Assembly (NCBI GenBank): GCA_035508435.1
Contig: DATJNA010000125.1
Coordinates: 1 to 64,000 of the forward strand
Origin: JASHVB01 sp035508435
GTDB taxonomy: Bacteria; Pseudomonadota; Alphaproteobacteria; Acetobacterales; Acetobacteraceae
Reading direction: 5' to 3'
Length of the DNA: 64,000 nucleotides
Shown here: positions 52,705-62,179 of the stretch, piece after piece
Layout of the letters: every line of letters begins with the position of its first letter
Numbering within the stretch: position 1 is the stretch's first letter
Notes under the pieces: model-generated
The model's input: the letters and a program-made list of their open reading frames with translations, nothing else
Told to the model about the DNA's origin: nothing
Databases searched by the model: none
Made by a program: the position numbers and the translations under genes

Positions 52705-54744
52705 ATGTCCTCGCGGGACTTCCGCTCGCTGTATCGCCACGGCTTCGCTCGCGTCGCCGCCTGCACGACGCGCACCACGCTCGCCGACCCTGCCGCCAAC
52801 GCGCAGGCCATTTTGCGGCTGGCCGGTGAGTGCGATCGCCAGGCCGTGGCACTCGCGGTGTTTCCGGAACTTGGCGTCTCCGGCTACGCGATCAGCGACC
52901 TGCTGCAACAGGTAACATTGCTCGACGGCGTGGAGGCCGCGATCGAGACCCTGATCGACGCGTCGAGGGAGCTAATGCCGCTGCTGCTGGTCGGTGCGCC
53001 GTTGCGGCATCGGGGCGCGCTGTATAATTGCGCGCTGGCGATCCACCGTGGTGCATTGCTCGGTGTGGTGCCCAAGATCCACCTTCCCAATTACCGCGAG
53101 TTCTACGAGCCGCGCCATTTCGTCTCCGGCGATGGCGCGGCTGGGGAGATCGCGGTGGCCGGGCGGCGCGTTCCGTTCGGATCCGATCTGTTATTCGCCG
53201 CCGACGACCTGCGCGGTTTCATGGTGCACGCGGAGATCTGCGAGGATATCTGGGTGCCGGCGCCGCCGAGCAGTGAGGCAGCGCTGGCAGGGGCGACGGT
53301 GCTGGCAAATCTGTCCGCCAGCAACATCACCATCGGCAAGGCGGAGACGCGCCGTCTGCTGTGCCGGTCGCAGTCGGCGCGGTGTCTCGCGGCTTACCTC
53401 TATGCCGCGGCCGGCGCCGGAGAATCCACCACGGATTTGGCCTGGGACGGCCAGGCATCGGTGTTCGAGAATGGCAACACACTGGCCGAGACCGAGCGCT
53501 TCCCCAGCGACCATGGCGCCGCGATTGCCGATATCGACCTCGACCTGCTGGCGCAGGAACGCCTGCATATGGGATCGTTCGACACCAACCGCCGGCGGAA
53601 TGAACGCCAGTTTCGGGTGGTGCCGTTCCGCGTCGATCCGCCGACCGGCGATATCGGCTTGCGCCGCCGCGTCGAACGTTTCCCGTTCGTGCCGGTGGAG
53701 CGCGAACGTCTGGAGCAGGATTGTTATGAGGCGTACAACATCCAGGTATCGGGGCTGTCGCAGCGGTTGCGCGCCGTTGGGATCAACCATGCGGTGATCG
53801 GGGTTTCCGGGGGACTTGATTCAACTCAGGCACTGATCGTCTGCGCGCAGTCGTTCGATCTCCTGGGGTTGCCGCGGCGGAATATCCATGCCTACACGAT
53901 GCCTGGCTTCGGCACGTCGTCGCTCACGCGGGACAGCGCATGGCGGCTGATGAAGGCGCTGGATGTCACGGCCGAAGAGCTGGATATCCGCCCCGCGGCC
54001 GAGCGCATGCTGGCCGACATCCATCACCCCTATGCCGACGGCAAGCCGATCTACGACCTCACCTTCGAAAACGTTCAGGCCGGCCTTCGCACGGATTATC
54101 TGTTCCGGTTGGCGAACCATCACGGCGGCATCGTGATCGGCACCGGCGACCTGTCCGAGTTGGCGTTGGGCTGGTGCACCTATGGCGTCGGCGACCAGAT
54201 GGCGCACTACAATGTCAATGCGGGCGTGCCCAAGACGCTGATCCAGCACCTGATCCGCTGGGTGATCAATTCCCGGCAGTTCGCGCCGGAGGTGCTGGAT
54301 ACGCTCGACGCGATCCTGGCAACCGAAATTTCGCCCGAACTCATTCCCGCCGCCGAGGGTGAAACGCCGCAGAGTACCGAAGCCACGATCGGTCCCTACG
54401 CACTACAGGACTTCGCCCTGTTTTATACGCTGCGCTACGGGTTTCCGCCGTCGAAGGTGGCGTTCCTGGCATTGCAGGCGTGGGAGGATGCGGACCGTGG
54501 CGAGTGGCCGCCGCATTTCCCGCGCGAGCGCCGCCGCGCGTTCGACCTGCCGCAGATCCGCCACTGGCTGGAGATGTTCCTGCGCCGCTTCTTCGCATTC
54601 AGCCAGTTCAAGCGCAGCGCGATGCCGAACGGCCCGAAGGTGAGTGCCGGCGGCTCGCTATCGCCACGCGGCGATTGGCGCGCACCGTCGGACGGCAATG
54701 CCGATGCGTGGCTGGCGGAGTTGGCGGCGAACGTGCCCGAGTAA
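52705..54744 (+). CDS. nadE: Glutamine-dependent NAD+ synthetase
   Basis: 679 residues, the same size as mycobacterial NadE. Glutaminase triad: E55 in VFPELGVSGY, K124 in VVPKIHLPNY and C179 in HAEICEDIW. The synthetase half begins at about 360 with the ATP P-loop GVSGGLDSTQALIV, and has GTGDLSELALGWCTYGVGDQ. It makes NAD from nicotinate adenine dinucleotide with ammonia channelled from glutamine. The start was set at the ATG after TCGGCATCC, because the frame before it lacks family similarity. Alone in its unit. Confidence 0.96.
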   Translation: MSSRDFRSLYRHGFARVAACTTRTTLADPAANAQAILRLAGECDRQAVALAVFPELGVSGYAISDLLQQVTLLDGVEAAIETLIDASRELMPLLLVGAPLRHRGALYNCALAIHRGALLGVVPKIHLPNYREFYEPRHFVSGDGAAGEIAVAGRRVPFGSDLLFAADDLRGFMVHAEICEDIWVPAPPSSEAALAGATVLANLSASNITIGKAETRRLLCRSQSARCLAAYLYAAAGAGESTTDLAWDGQASVFENGNTLAETERFPSDHGAAIADIDLDLLAQERLHMGSFDTNRRRNERQFRVVPFRVDPPTGDIGLRRRVERFPFVPVERERLEQDCYEAYNIQVSGLSQRLRAVGINHAVIGVSGGLDSTQALIVCAQSFDLLGLPRRNIHAYTMPGFGTSSLTRDSAWRLMKALDVTAEELDIRPAAERMLADIHHPYADGKPIYDLTFENVQAGLRTDYLFRLANHHGGIVIGTGDLSELALGWCTYGVGDQMAHYNVNAGVPKTLIQHLIRWVINSRQFAPEVLDTLDAILATEISPELIPAAEGETPQSTEATIGPYALQDFALFYTLRYGFPPSKVAFLALQAWEDADRGEWPPHFPRERRRAFDLPQIRHWLEMFLRRFFAFSQFKRSAMPNGPKVSAGGSLSPRGDWRAPSDGNADAWLAELAANVPE

Positions 54745-54777
54745 CGGCGTCAAACTAAACGGCGTTGCGATCCTCTT

Positions 54778-54988
54778 TCATTGCGGGTTGCCACCGGCCT
54801 GACGGCCGACCCGCGGTTAAATGAAACAACGGCTCCGGGACGGCAGCGCGGGGGAGCTTGTTCGCCTTTCTTGCCAGGCCCGGTAGACGGAATTCCAGGC
54901 ATGCATAAGCAATCCCGGTCACGTGAACGTTCGAACGCCGCCCACCGGCGTGACCTGGATTGCTTGCCCTGCGTGCATCGCAATGACA
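54778..54988. repeat. Dispersed palindromic repeat, copy 5
   Basis: Left end TTTCATTGCGGGTTGCC, right end GCATCGCAATGACA. The core is AAGCAATCCCGGTCACGTGA and, inverted, GTGACCTGGATTGCTTG. It fills most of the 300-bp gap between nadE and the RidA-like gene; nothing else is seen there. Confidence 0.8.
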
Positions 54989-55051
54989 CGGAAGGAACGC
55001 AATGACCGGGAAGCAACGGGCGGCGCCGCAGGGTGCAAGAGCGCCCGCCGC

Positions 55052-55447
55052 TCACGCCACCACGGCGATCGCGTTCATCTCGATCAGATAGTCAGGATGT
55101 GTAAAGCCGCTCACCTCCACCATTGTCGAGGCGGGCGGCGGATCAGGAAAATACTCGCGCCGCACCTTATGAATGGTATCGAAGTCGCGCATGCTGCGGA
55201 CATAGACGTCAACCCGACAGATATCGGCCATGGCACCGCCGGCCGCCTCCACCGCCGCCTTCACATTTTCGCACATCTGTCGCGTCTGCGCCGCGATGTC
55301 ACCAACCCCGGCGATGCTGCCGTCGGCGCGCTTGCTGGTCATGCCGGAGATGAACACCAGTCGCCCATTCGCTTGCGTCGCGATCGCCTGCGAGAAATGG
55401 CCACTCGGCCTGCCGATGCGCTCGGATGTGATCTGCTGGCGCGGCAT
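55052..55447 (-). CDS. RidA/YjgF-family protein lacking the catalytic Arg
   Basis: 131 residues. GHFSQAIATQANGRLVFISG, then QTRQMCENVKAAVEAAGGAM and VDVYVRSMRDFDTI are the Rid fold. RidA proper hydrolyses reactive enamines using an Arg at position 105 in an RSxVEV motif; here the aligned residues are STMVEV, so the Arg is Ser. That places it with the Rid groups that do not show imine deaminase activity. The ATG follows GGAGGAACGCCG. Divergent from the hydrolase gene, 49 bp. Confidence 0.88.
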   Translation of the reverse strand: MPRQQITSERIGRPSGHFSQAIATQANGRLVFISGMTSKRADGSIAGVGDIAAQTRQMCENVKAAVEAAGGAMADICRVDVYVRSMRDFDTIHKVRREYFPDPPPASTMVEVSGFTHPDYLIEMNAIAVVA

Positions 55448-55496
55448 TCGGCGTTCCTCCGTTTCCCTGTGGCTTGGACCATTGTGCGCCGGTCGC

Positions 55497-56531
55497 ATGC
55501 CGGTGCAAGTTGACGGTGTGATCCGTATCGCCGTCCTTCTGCTGTCGATTGCCCTGTTGATCTGCCCTGCGATGGCTGCGCCGCATATCACCGATCCGTG
55601 GCCCGATCCGGCCAGTGTCGTGAACATCACGCCGCGGACCGTGTCGTTTCCCAGCGACAGCCCGTTCACGCCGGCCGACATCGCGCGGAACCCGCCGCCG
55701 GCGAGCGTTCCCGCCCAGCTTTATCTGCCGCCGGACGCGAAGCCCGATCACACCACACCAGCGGTCGTATTGCTGCATGGCGCTGCCGGGTTGGTCTACC
55801 AGCGCGGCAACGTCTACGGCCCGCAGCTTGCTGCGATGGGCGTGGCGGTGTTGGTGGTGGATACCTTCGGTGCGCGCCGCGATCTTGCCGAAAGCTTCAC
55901 CGGCCGCGTGATCAACATCACCGAAACGATGTTCGTGGCGGATGCCTATGCGGCGCTACGCTATCTCGCGTCGCGGCCGGAGATCGATGCGCATCACGTG
56001 GCGCTGGCGGGATTCTCCTGGGGCGGCATGGCGACCACCTACGCGTTATACGCACAGTTTGCGGATGCGCTGGCACTGCCGGCACTGCGGTTCGTCGGAC
56101 ACGTGGCATTTTACGCGCCCTGCATCGCCCGCTTCGACAACAGCCGCACGACCGGCGCGCCGCTGTTGATGCTGTATGGCGCGGATGACGAGCTGATCCG
56201 TCCCGACCGCTGCAAGCAGATCGCCGCCGATCTGCGATCGGGCGGCAGCAGCGTGGAGATAATCGCTTATCCCGGCGCCGTGCACCAATGGGATGGCGGC
56301 ATGCAGCGCCGGATAATCGGTCGCAATCTGTCCGCCTGCCGGTTTCGCGTGGCGGGCGACGGCTCGGTGTGGGATGAGCGCACCTGGCTGCCGATGCTCG
56401 GACCGTACACACGCGCGGCTATCCTGGCGCTGTGCGTCTCCGGCCGGCCCTATCCGATCGGCCGCGACAACGCAGTGCGTGCCTTGTCCAACCGCGATTT
56501 CGGCCGCTTCCTGCAACGGGTTCTGCGATAA
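55497..56531 (+). CDS. Secreted dienelactone-hydrolase-family protein
   Basis: 344 residues. The start ATG lies shortly before a signal peptide (IRIAVLLLSIALLICPAMAA; GTG 19 bases later is an alternative). The hydrolase fold has VVLLHGAAGLVYQRGNVYGP, the nucleophile Ser in LAGFSWGGMATTY, the acid in LMLYGADDELIRPDRC and the His in PGAVHQWDGGMQ. It probably cleaves ester bonds in the periplasm. The substrate is unknown. It converges on the Crp/Fnr gene with 12 bp between. Confidence 0.88.
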   Translation: MPVQVDGVIRIAVLLLSIALLICPAMAAPHITDPWPDPASVVNITPRTVSFPSDSPFTPADIARNPPPASVPAQLYLPPDAKPDHTTPAVVLLHGAAGLVYQRGNVYGPQLAAMGVAVLVVDTFGARRDLAESFTGRVINITETMFVADAYAALRYLASRPEIDAHHVALAGFSWGGMATTYALYAQFADALALPALRFVGHVAFYAPCIARFDNSRTTGAPLLMLYGADDELIRPDRCKQIAADLRSGGSSVEIIAYPGAVHQWDGGMQRRIIGRNLSACRFRVAGDGSVWDERTWLPMLGPYTRAAILALCVSGRPYPIGRDNAVRALSNRDFGRFLQRVLR

Positions 56532-56543
56532 GCAAGCCCTGCC

Positions 56544-57248
56544 TCAGCGCGGTTCCACCAAAGCCTGCAACGCATTGCTCTCGTGCAGGGTGATATAGCC
56601 GCTGTCGAAGGTCAGCACGCCGCTGTCGCGCCATTCGGCGAGCTGCTTGTTGACGCTTTCGCGCGAGGCAGCCACCAGGTTGGAGATGTCTCGCTGCGAC
56701 AGCTTCAGTTCGATGCGCATGCCGTCCGCCGTCGGCTTTCCGTAATCCGCTGCCAGTTTCAAAATCAGCCGCGCCAGCCGCGCCTCCAAATCGAACAAGG
56801 CAATTTGCTCTAACGCGATGCTGGTGCTGCGCAGGCGTTCGCACAGGACGGCGAGCATGCGGGCCGTGAGATTATGATTGCTCGCGAGAAACGGCATGAA
56901 ATGGCGGCGCTCGATCACCAGCAGGGTGGTGTCCTCGATCGCGGTGGCATCGGCGCTGCGTGGCTGGCCGTCGAGCAAGGCAATCTCGCCGAACACCTGG
57001 CCGGGATCGATCACGTTAAGGGTGATCTCCTTGCCCTCGGCGTTCACCGCGCTGATGCGCACGCGCCCGATCAGCACCGCCATCAGGGACGAACCGATAT
57101 CGCCTTTCTGGAACACGATCTGGCCGCGGCGGGCCCGACGTTCGATGGCAAATTCGAGGATGGCATCCAGCTCATCCGGCTGCATCGCCTGAAACAATGG
57201 ACTGGCGCGCAAGGCGGCGCGTCGCATGTCGCGTTGCGGCTGTGCCAC
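56544..57248 (-). CDS. Crp/Fnr family transcriptional regulator
   Basis: 234 residues. A cyclic-nucleotide-binding domain (IVFQKGDIGSSLMAVLIGRV, then GQVFGEIALLDGQPRSADAT) precedes a C-terminal winged helix with LSQRDISNLVAASRESVNKQ. The GEIALLDGQPRSA block resembles the phosphate-binding cassette of CRP, so it may bind a nucleotide. The Fnr iron-sulfur Cys residues are absent. Targets are not evident. Alone. Confidence 0.93.
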   Translation of the reverse strand: MAQPQRDMRRAALRASPLFQAMQPDELDAILEFAIERRARRGQIVFQKGDIGSSLMAVLIGRVRISAVNAEGKEITLNVIDPGQVFGEIALLDGQPRSADATAIEDTTLLVIERRHFMPFLASNHNLTARMLAVLCERLRSTSIALEQIALFDLEARLARLILKLAADYGKPTADGMRIELKLSQRDISNLVAASRESVNKQLAEWRDSGVLTFDSGYITLHESNALQALVEPR

Positions 57249-57335
57249 CGGCGATCACCCCCAAAGCTTGTTTACCCTGCTGCGAGTATGCACCGGTGTG
57301 GCACGGCGGCATAGCGCCGGATTGCTCGGTCCCAA

Positions 57336-57460
57336 TGTCATTGCGAGGCCCGCAGGGGCCGCAGCAACCTTGTTAAGGCGGGCGCACGAACCCGCGTGCG
57401 GCTGCCCGACCGGGCTTGCTTGGTCCCGCCACACTTCGCTCGCGCTCCGCGCAATGACAC
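57336..57460. repeat. Dispersed palindromic repeat, copy 6
   Basis: TGTCATTGCGAGGCCCGCAG at the left and GCGCTCCGCGCAATGACA at the right, with GCAACCTTGTTAAGGCGGGC and CGGGCTTGCTTGGTCCCGCC between. Closest to copy 1 in its GGCCCxxAGGGGCCGC inner stem. It lies upstream of the Crp/Fnr gene. The gap 57249-57546 contains nothing else recognisable. Confidence 0.85.
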
Positions 57461-57546
57461 GGTGCGTCTGACTCGCGCTTCTCCGATCGTGGATTGCAGT
57501 TACCAGGTTCCGTTACGCTCCCGGCATCAAGGCTGCCGCCCGCGGG

Positions 57547-58788
57547 TCACGAACGGGGCAGCGCGCGTTGTAGCCAATTTCGAACCATACGCAGCAGCAG
57601 AGCGCCGAGTGACAGGCGGGGCGGGACAGCGAAGGGAGCCTCGCCGGCAAGCCGGCGTTCCAAATTGCGAGCAACCGTGTCCGCGATGCCGGCGGCGAGC
57701 GCTTGTACCACTTGTGGGCGGGCGAGCGGCGCGAGTGGACCGCGCAATGCGTAGGTCAGCGCGATGAGCATGCGTGTCGTGCCGTCGTCCACCGCTTCCA
57801 GCGCGACCGTCGCTGCTCCGGACAGCAATGTGCCGCTCCGCCTGTCTCGGCCGGCGCCGGACAGCGTTGCGCGATGCGATGCGGCATCCAGGGTCAAGCG
57901 GCCGGTGCCGGAGAACACCGCGGCGATCGGGCCCAGCGCGACATGGACCTCACCTTCGATCTGGTCTCCTTCGGCGCGGAGCAAGCGAGCGCCCGGAACG
58001 CAGGATGCGAGCAACGCGGGGTCGCCGACGGCCGACCAGGTTTCCGCGCGCGACCGGTTCACGGTTATCGCCAGGGAGAGCGACGACCCGGGCGGCAGAT
58101 CGTCCGGAGGGGACGATGGAGCGAAGACGAGCGGTGGCCAGAGGGGCACCGCCGGTCCACCGGCAGGGTAAGGCACGGCCGGAGGAGAACGCTCACCGTC
58201 CCCGTGCGAATTTGGGCGGCGAGGGGGGCCAAGGTCGGGGGGAGGGACTGAGACGCGACTTGTGGCGGTCGCCCCCTTCTTCCAACGTTCGTCCGCATTG
58301 CCGCCCAAGGCCGCGAGGGGGAGGGAAGTATTCGCCTTCAGCACGCGTGCAATGGCGCGAACGATCCCCGCGTAACCCGTGCAGCGGCACAGATTGCCGG
58401 CAAGTTCCAGCCGAATGCGTGCCTCGTCCGCGTCCGGCAGGCGCAGCACGATGTCGCGCGCCGTCACCAGCACACCCGGCGTACAATAGCCGCACTGCAG
58501 CGCATGCTCCGCGGTGAACGCGGCGCGCAGGCGCTGGGTCACGGGATCGTTTTCCAGGCCTTCGATGGTGCGCACATCGGCGCCGTCGCAGGCGGCGGCA
58601 TAGGCGATGCACGATCGCGCCGGTGCGTCATCGAGCAAGATGGTACACGCGCCGCAGACGCCATGTTCGCAGCCGATATGGGTGCCGGTGAGCAAGCAAT
58701 GCTCGCGCAGGAAGTCGGCGAGCTGCAGGCGCGGTTCGACGTCGGCAGTCACTGACGCGCCGTTCACCGTCAGGGTGGTTCGCATCAT
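57547..58788 (-). CDS. Molybdenum hydroxylase 2Fe-2S subunit fused to a CoxG-like (SRPBCC) domain
   Basis: 413 residues. Residues 1-155 are a CoxS-type subunit: GCEHGVCGACTILLDDAPAR holds the plant-type 2Fe-2S cluster and QCGYCTPGVLV with NLCRCTGYAGIV the second cluster. A Pro-rich linker of about 70 residues (around 165-230) joins a CoxG/SRPBCC domain: ITVNRSRAETWSAVGDPALL, CVPGARLLRAEGDQIEGEVH and HRATLSGAGRD. The last 25 residues look like a membrane anchor (LGALLLRMVRNWL), as in CoxG. It passes electrons from the molybdenum site. CoxS and CoxG are normally separate proteins. ATGA overlap with the FAD subunit. Start: first of two adjacent ATGs. Confidence 0.87.
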   Translation of the reverse strand: MMRTTLTVNGASVTADVEPRLQLADFLREHCLLTGTHIGCEHGVCGACTILLDDAPARSCIAYAAACDGADVRTIEGLENDPVTQRLRAAFTAEHALQCGYCTPGVLVTARDIVLRLPDADEARIRLELAGNLCRCTGYAGIVRAIARVLKANTSLPLAALGGNADERWKKGATATSRVSVPPPDLGPPRRPNSHGDGERSPPAVPYPAGGPAVPLWPPLVFAPSSPPDDLPPGSSLSLAITVNRSRAETWSAVGDPALLASCVPGARLLRAEGDQIEGEVHVALGPIAAVFSGTGRLTLDAASHRATLSGAGRDRRSGTLLSGAATVALEAVDDGTTRMLIALTYALRGPLAPLARPQVVQALAAGIADTVARNLERRLAGEAPFAVPPRLSLGALLLRMVRNWLQRALPRS

Positions 58789-59564
58789 CCGCCCGCCTCG
58801 GCCAGCGCACGGCGGACAGCAGCGAGTTGCATGTGGCGGTCCACCACATCGAGATGCGCCAGGGCGGCCCGCGCGCCGTCCAGGCTCGCGGCGGTGCCGG
58901 TCAGCAGCAGCGGTGGTCCGCCCAACGCGCCGATCACCAGCCTCCGGGTGCGGCCGCCGATCAAGGCCGCCGCCATGGCATGGGCGAACTCGCCTGGCTT
59001 GCGGCAAGCCTTCACATAACCCCAGGCAGCGCCGGGTGGCGGCAACGGGATGCCGACGGCGGTAATGATCTCGCCCGCGCCAAGGGCGGTGGCGTAGGCG
59101 CCGGTGATGAAATGCGCGACCGGTACGCGGCGCATGCCGACTGCCGATTGCAGGAGCGCGGTCGCGTCCAACGCCGTCAGCGCGACGACCCAGTCGGCGG
59201 CAGGATCCGCGTGGCACAGGCTGCCGCCGATCGTGCCGCGGTTGCGCACCGCCTGATAGGCGATGCCACCGGCGACGCGCGCCAGCCAGCCGCCGGGCAG
59301 GTCGGCCGTACGGCCCGCGGCGATGGCGGCGTGGGTGACACAGGCGCCGAGCGTCACCCCATCGGGAGCCGCGGTCGCGCCAGCGAGATCCGGCAAATGA
59401 TTGACCTGCACCAGCAGCTTCGGCTGCACCACGCGCAAGTTCAGCATCGGTCCGAGCGACTGGCCGCCCGAGAGCACGCGCGCCTCGGCGCCCGCCTGCG
59501 CCAGAGCGGCGATTGCCTCGGCCACGTTCGCCGGACGCAGCAGGTCGAACGGCGCCGGCTTCAC
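58785..59564 (-). CDS. Molybdenum hydroxylase FAD subunit (CoxM-like)
   Basis: 259 residues. MKPAPFDLLRPANVAEAIAA begins it; LSGGQSLGPMLNLRVVQPKL is the FAD pyrophosphate-binding motif, and YQAVRNRGTIGGSLCHADPA the second. The CO-dehydrogenase-like C-terminal domain ends in LDVVDRHMQLAAVRRAL. Transfers electrons from the iron-sulfur subunit to an acceptor. Overlaps its neighbours by four bases on each side. Confidence 0.92.
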   Translation of the reverse strand: MKPAPFDLLRPANVAEAIAALAQAGAEARVLSGGQSLGPMLNLRVVQPKLLVQVNHLPDLAGATAAPDGVTLGACVTHAAIAAGRTADLPGGWLARVAGGIAYQAVRNRGTIGGSLCHADPAADWVVALTALDATALLQSAVGMRRVPVAHFITGAYATALGAGEIITAVGIPLPPPGAAWGYVKACRKPGEFAHAMAAALIGGRTRRLVIGALGGPPLLLTGTAASLDGARAALAHLDVVDRHMQLAAVRRALAEAGG

Positions 59565-61882
59565 GGTGTGAGCGCGAGCAAGGCGGCGAGGATGCGCCGC
59601 GGCGTGATCGGCAATTGCGTGATCTCGACGCCGAGCGGCGCCAGCGCATCGTTCACCGCATTGGCGATGGCAGCGGGAGGGCCGATCGCACCACCCTCCC
59701 CGATCCCCTTCTGGCCGAAGCAGGACAGCGGTGACGGCGTTTCCATGTGGTCGATGCGGATGTCCGGCACTTCGGTGGCACCCGGCAGGAGGTAGTCGGC
59801 GAGCGTGGCGGCGCCCGGCTGGCCGTAGGCGTCGTAGGGCATCTCCTCATACAGTGCCGTACCGATGCCCTGGGCCGCGCCGCCGATCACCTGGCCATCG
59901 ACGATCATCGGGTTGATCAGCGTGCCGCCGTCCTCGCACACCGCGTAGTCGAGGATGCGCACGTCGCCCAACTCGGTATCAACTTCGAGCACCGCGGCAT
60001 GCGCGGCGTAGCTGAACGTGCCGCTGTCACGCAGCGGCTTGTAGCCGGAGGTGACTTCCAGGCCGCCCGGCGCCGCGTCGTCCGGCAGGTCCTGCGGGCG
60101 CAGGTACCAGGTGCGGGCGACGTCGGCGATGGCGACCTCGCCGGACGGCCCTGCAACCATGCCGTTGCCGACCCGCACGGAGTCAGCCGGCGCCTGGAGC
60201 AAGTGCGCACCGATGCGGGCGATACGGGCGGAAAGTTCGGTGCAGGCGGCGGCGACCGCGCCGCCTGCCATCACCATGCAGCGTGAGCCCCAGGTGCCCG
60301 TGGAATACGGCGTCATCGCGGTATCGCCATGCACGACGCGGATCACGGGCAGTGGGATGCCGAGGATCTCATGCGCCACCTGCGCCAGCGTGGTCTCCAG
60401 TCCTTGGCCGTGCGACTGGATGCCGACCCGCAGTTCCAGCCCGCCATCGGGGGTCATGCGAGCGACGGCTTGCTCGAAGCCGGGGATCATCGGAATGCCC
60501 CAGCCGGCATAGACCGAGGTGCCGTGCGCGGCTTGCTCGCAGAAGATGGAAAAGCCGAGGCCGATACGGTGCACGCCGGTCGCTTCCGCCTGGCGGCGGC
60601 GCACCGCGGGCACGTCGATCGCGGCGGCGACGCGGCGCAGGCATTCGCGATAGTCGCCGCTGTCGAAATGCTTACCGGTGATGTTGTCGAACGGCATGGC
60701 ATCGGCCGGCGCCAGGTTGCGCAGCCGCACCTCGAGCGGATCGAGTCCGCCGGCGCGCGCGACGTGGTCCAGCATCGTCTCCAGCGCGAAACAGACGCCG
60801 GCCCGGGCGACGCCGCGATAGGGCAGGATCGGCGGCTTGTTGGTCGCGGCGGAGAAGGTGCGGCAGCGATAGGCACGCATCACATAGGGGCCGGGCAGGA
60901 TGCTGGCGACCTGCGCGGCTTCCAGGCAGGCGGAGAATGGATAGGCCGAGTACGCGCCGGCATCGACCACCGCTTCCGCGTCGATGCCGATCAGCGTGCC
61001 GTCGGCTTCGGCGTAAACCCCAATGTCGTAGTCATGCTCGCGGCAATTGGCATTGGCGGTGAGTTGCTCGCGGCGATCCTCGATCCAGCGCAGCGGATGG
61101 CCAAGACGGCGGGCGAGGAAGGCGGCGCAGACTTCCTCGGCCAGTAGCAGGCCTTTGTAGCCGAAGCCGCCGCCGACATCGGGCGCGACGACGCGGATGC
61201 GTGCCTGGTCCAGGCCGAGACATTCCGCGAGGCCGGTGCGCACCAGATGCGGGATCTGCGTGGCGGTATAGAGCAAGAGTTGCTCGAGGCGGCGGTCCCA
61301 GGTGGCAACCACGCCGCGGCCTTCGATCGGCGACATGCATTGCCGCGCGGTGCGCAGGCGGCGGCGCACTGCGATCGGTGCGGCGGCGAGGCGTTCTGGT
61401 GCGACTTCGATGAACGTTTCGAGAAAGACGTTGTCCGGCCATTGCTCGTGCACGCGCGGCGCCGCGGTCAGTGCCGCGCGCATGTCCACCACGGGGGGCA
61501 GTTCCTCGAATTCGACTTCCACCGCCGCGGCGAGGTCTTCCGCCGCGGCGCGATTTGTGGCGACGCACACCGCGATTGGCTCACCGACATAGCTCACCTT
61601 GCCGGCGGCCAGCACGGGTTGCGCGGAGGTCTTGAATCCGGGCAGCGCGGAGTTGGCGACGATCGGGTGCACGCCGTCGAGATCGTCGGCGATGAAGACA
61701 GCGGCTTCGGCACCGCGAGGCTTGCGAATGTTGCAGATGCGCGCATGGGCGAGCGGACTGCGAACGAAGGCAAGTTCGCGCATCCCCGGCAGGCGGATAT
61801 CGGCGATGAACTCGCCGCGCCCGCGCAGCAGGCGGTCGTCCTCAACGCGCGGTACGGGGTGGCCGATTCCTTGCTCATTCAA
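59561..61882 (-). CDS. Molybdenum hydroxylase large subunit (xanthine dehydrogenase / CoxL family)
   Basis: 773 residues, the molybdopterin cytosine dinucleotide subunit. VGEPIAVCVATNRAAAEDLA, PDVGGGFGYKGLLLAEEVCA, and the catalytic-site Glu in QKGIGEGGAIGPPAAIAN are visible. The active-site loop reads PYRGVARAGVCF, lacking the AYRCSFR motif of true form I CO dehydrogenase, so it is a form II-type hydroxylase. It probably oxidises an aldehyde or N-heterocycle. First gene of the L-M-S operon; the ATG follows AGGAGTATTTGCGATTTGA at a plausible distance. Confidence 0.93.
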   Translation of the reverse strand: MNEQGIGHPVPRVEDDRLLRGRGEFIADIRLPGMRELAFVRSPLAHARICNIRKPRGAEAAVFIADDLDGVHPIVANSALPGFKTSAQPVLAAGKVSYVGEPIAVCVATNRAAAEDLAAAVEVEFEELPPVVDMRAALTAAPRVHEQWPDNVFLETFIEVAPERLAAAPIAVRRRLRTARQCMSPIEGRGVVATWDRRLEQLLLYTATQIPHLVRTGLAECLGLDQARIRVVAPDVGGGFGYKGLLLAEEVCAAFLARRLGHPLRWIEDRREQLTANANCREHDYDIGVYAEADGTLIGIDAEAVVDAGAYSAYPFSACLEAAQVASILPGPYVMRAYRCRTFSAATNKPPILPYRGVARAGVCFALETMLDHVARAGGLDPLEVRLRNLAPADAMPFDNITGKHFDSGDYRECLRRVAAAIDVPAVRRRQAEATGVHRIGLGFSIFCEQAAHGTSVYAGWGIPMIPGFEQAVARMTPDGGLELRVGIQSHGQGLETTLAQVAHEILGIPLPVIRVVHGDTAMTPYSTGTWGSRCMVMAGGAVAAACTELSARIARIGAHLLQAPADSVRVGNGMVAGPSGEVAIADVARTWYLRPQDLPDDAAPGGLEVTSGYKPLRDSGTFSYAAHAAVLEVDTELGDVRILDYAVCEDGGTLINPMIVDGQVIGGAAQGIGTALYEEMPYDAYGQPGAATLADYLLPGATEVPDIRIDHMETPSPLSCFGQKGIGEGGAIGPPAAIANAVNDALAPLGVEITQLPITPRRILAALLALTP

Positions 61883-61919
61883 ATCGCAAATACTCCTCGG
61901 ATAGGATGCTGGCGCCTAC

Positions 61920-62094
61920 TGTCATTGCGGATGACTGTCATTGCGGGTCACTGTCATTGCCAGTCACTGTCATTGCGAGCGGCGCGAAGCAATCCCGGTC
62001 GGGCGGAAGGGCACGTGTCCGACCGGGATTGCTTCGCTTCACTCGCAATGACACATGGCTCCGCTCGCAATGACACTGGGTCGCGATGACACTG
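61920..62094. repeat. Dispersed palindromic repeat, copy 7, with reiterated ends
   Basis: TGTCATTGCGGATGAC, TGTCATTGCGGGTCAC, TGTCATTGCCAGTCAC and TGTCATTGCGAGCGGC follow each other at 15-17-bp spacing. Then come GCGAAGCAATCCCGGTCGG, CGACCGGGATTGCTTCGCTT, and CTCGCAATGACA repeated towards the right. It is the best-preserved core palindrome of the seven. It lies in the 300-bp divergent gap between the molybdenum hydroxylase operon and the amidohydrolase gene. Confidence 0.9.
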
Positions 62095-62179
62095 GGCGGA
62101 ACCATCCGCTTGCAACGGCTACCCATGTCGTCTGTATACTGACGAAATCAGCCGGCACGCAACGCGAGGAGGCCCGCGC

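Noticed and set aside
59561..61882. Carbon monoxide dehydrogenase
   Set aside because: The large subunit lacks the AYRCSFR active-site motif of form I CO dehydrogenase, so CO oxidation is not supported.
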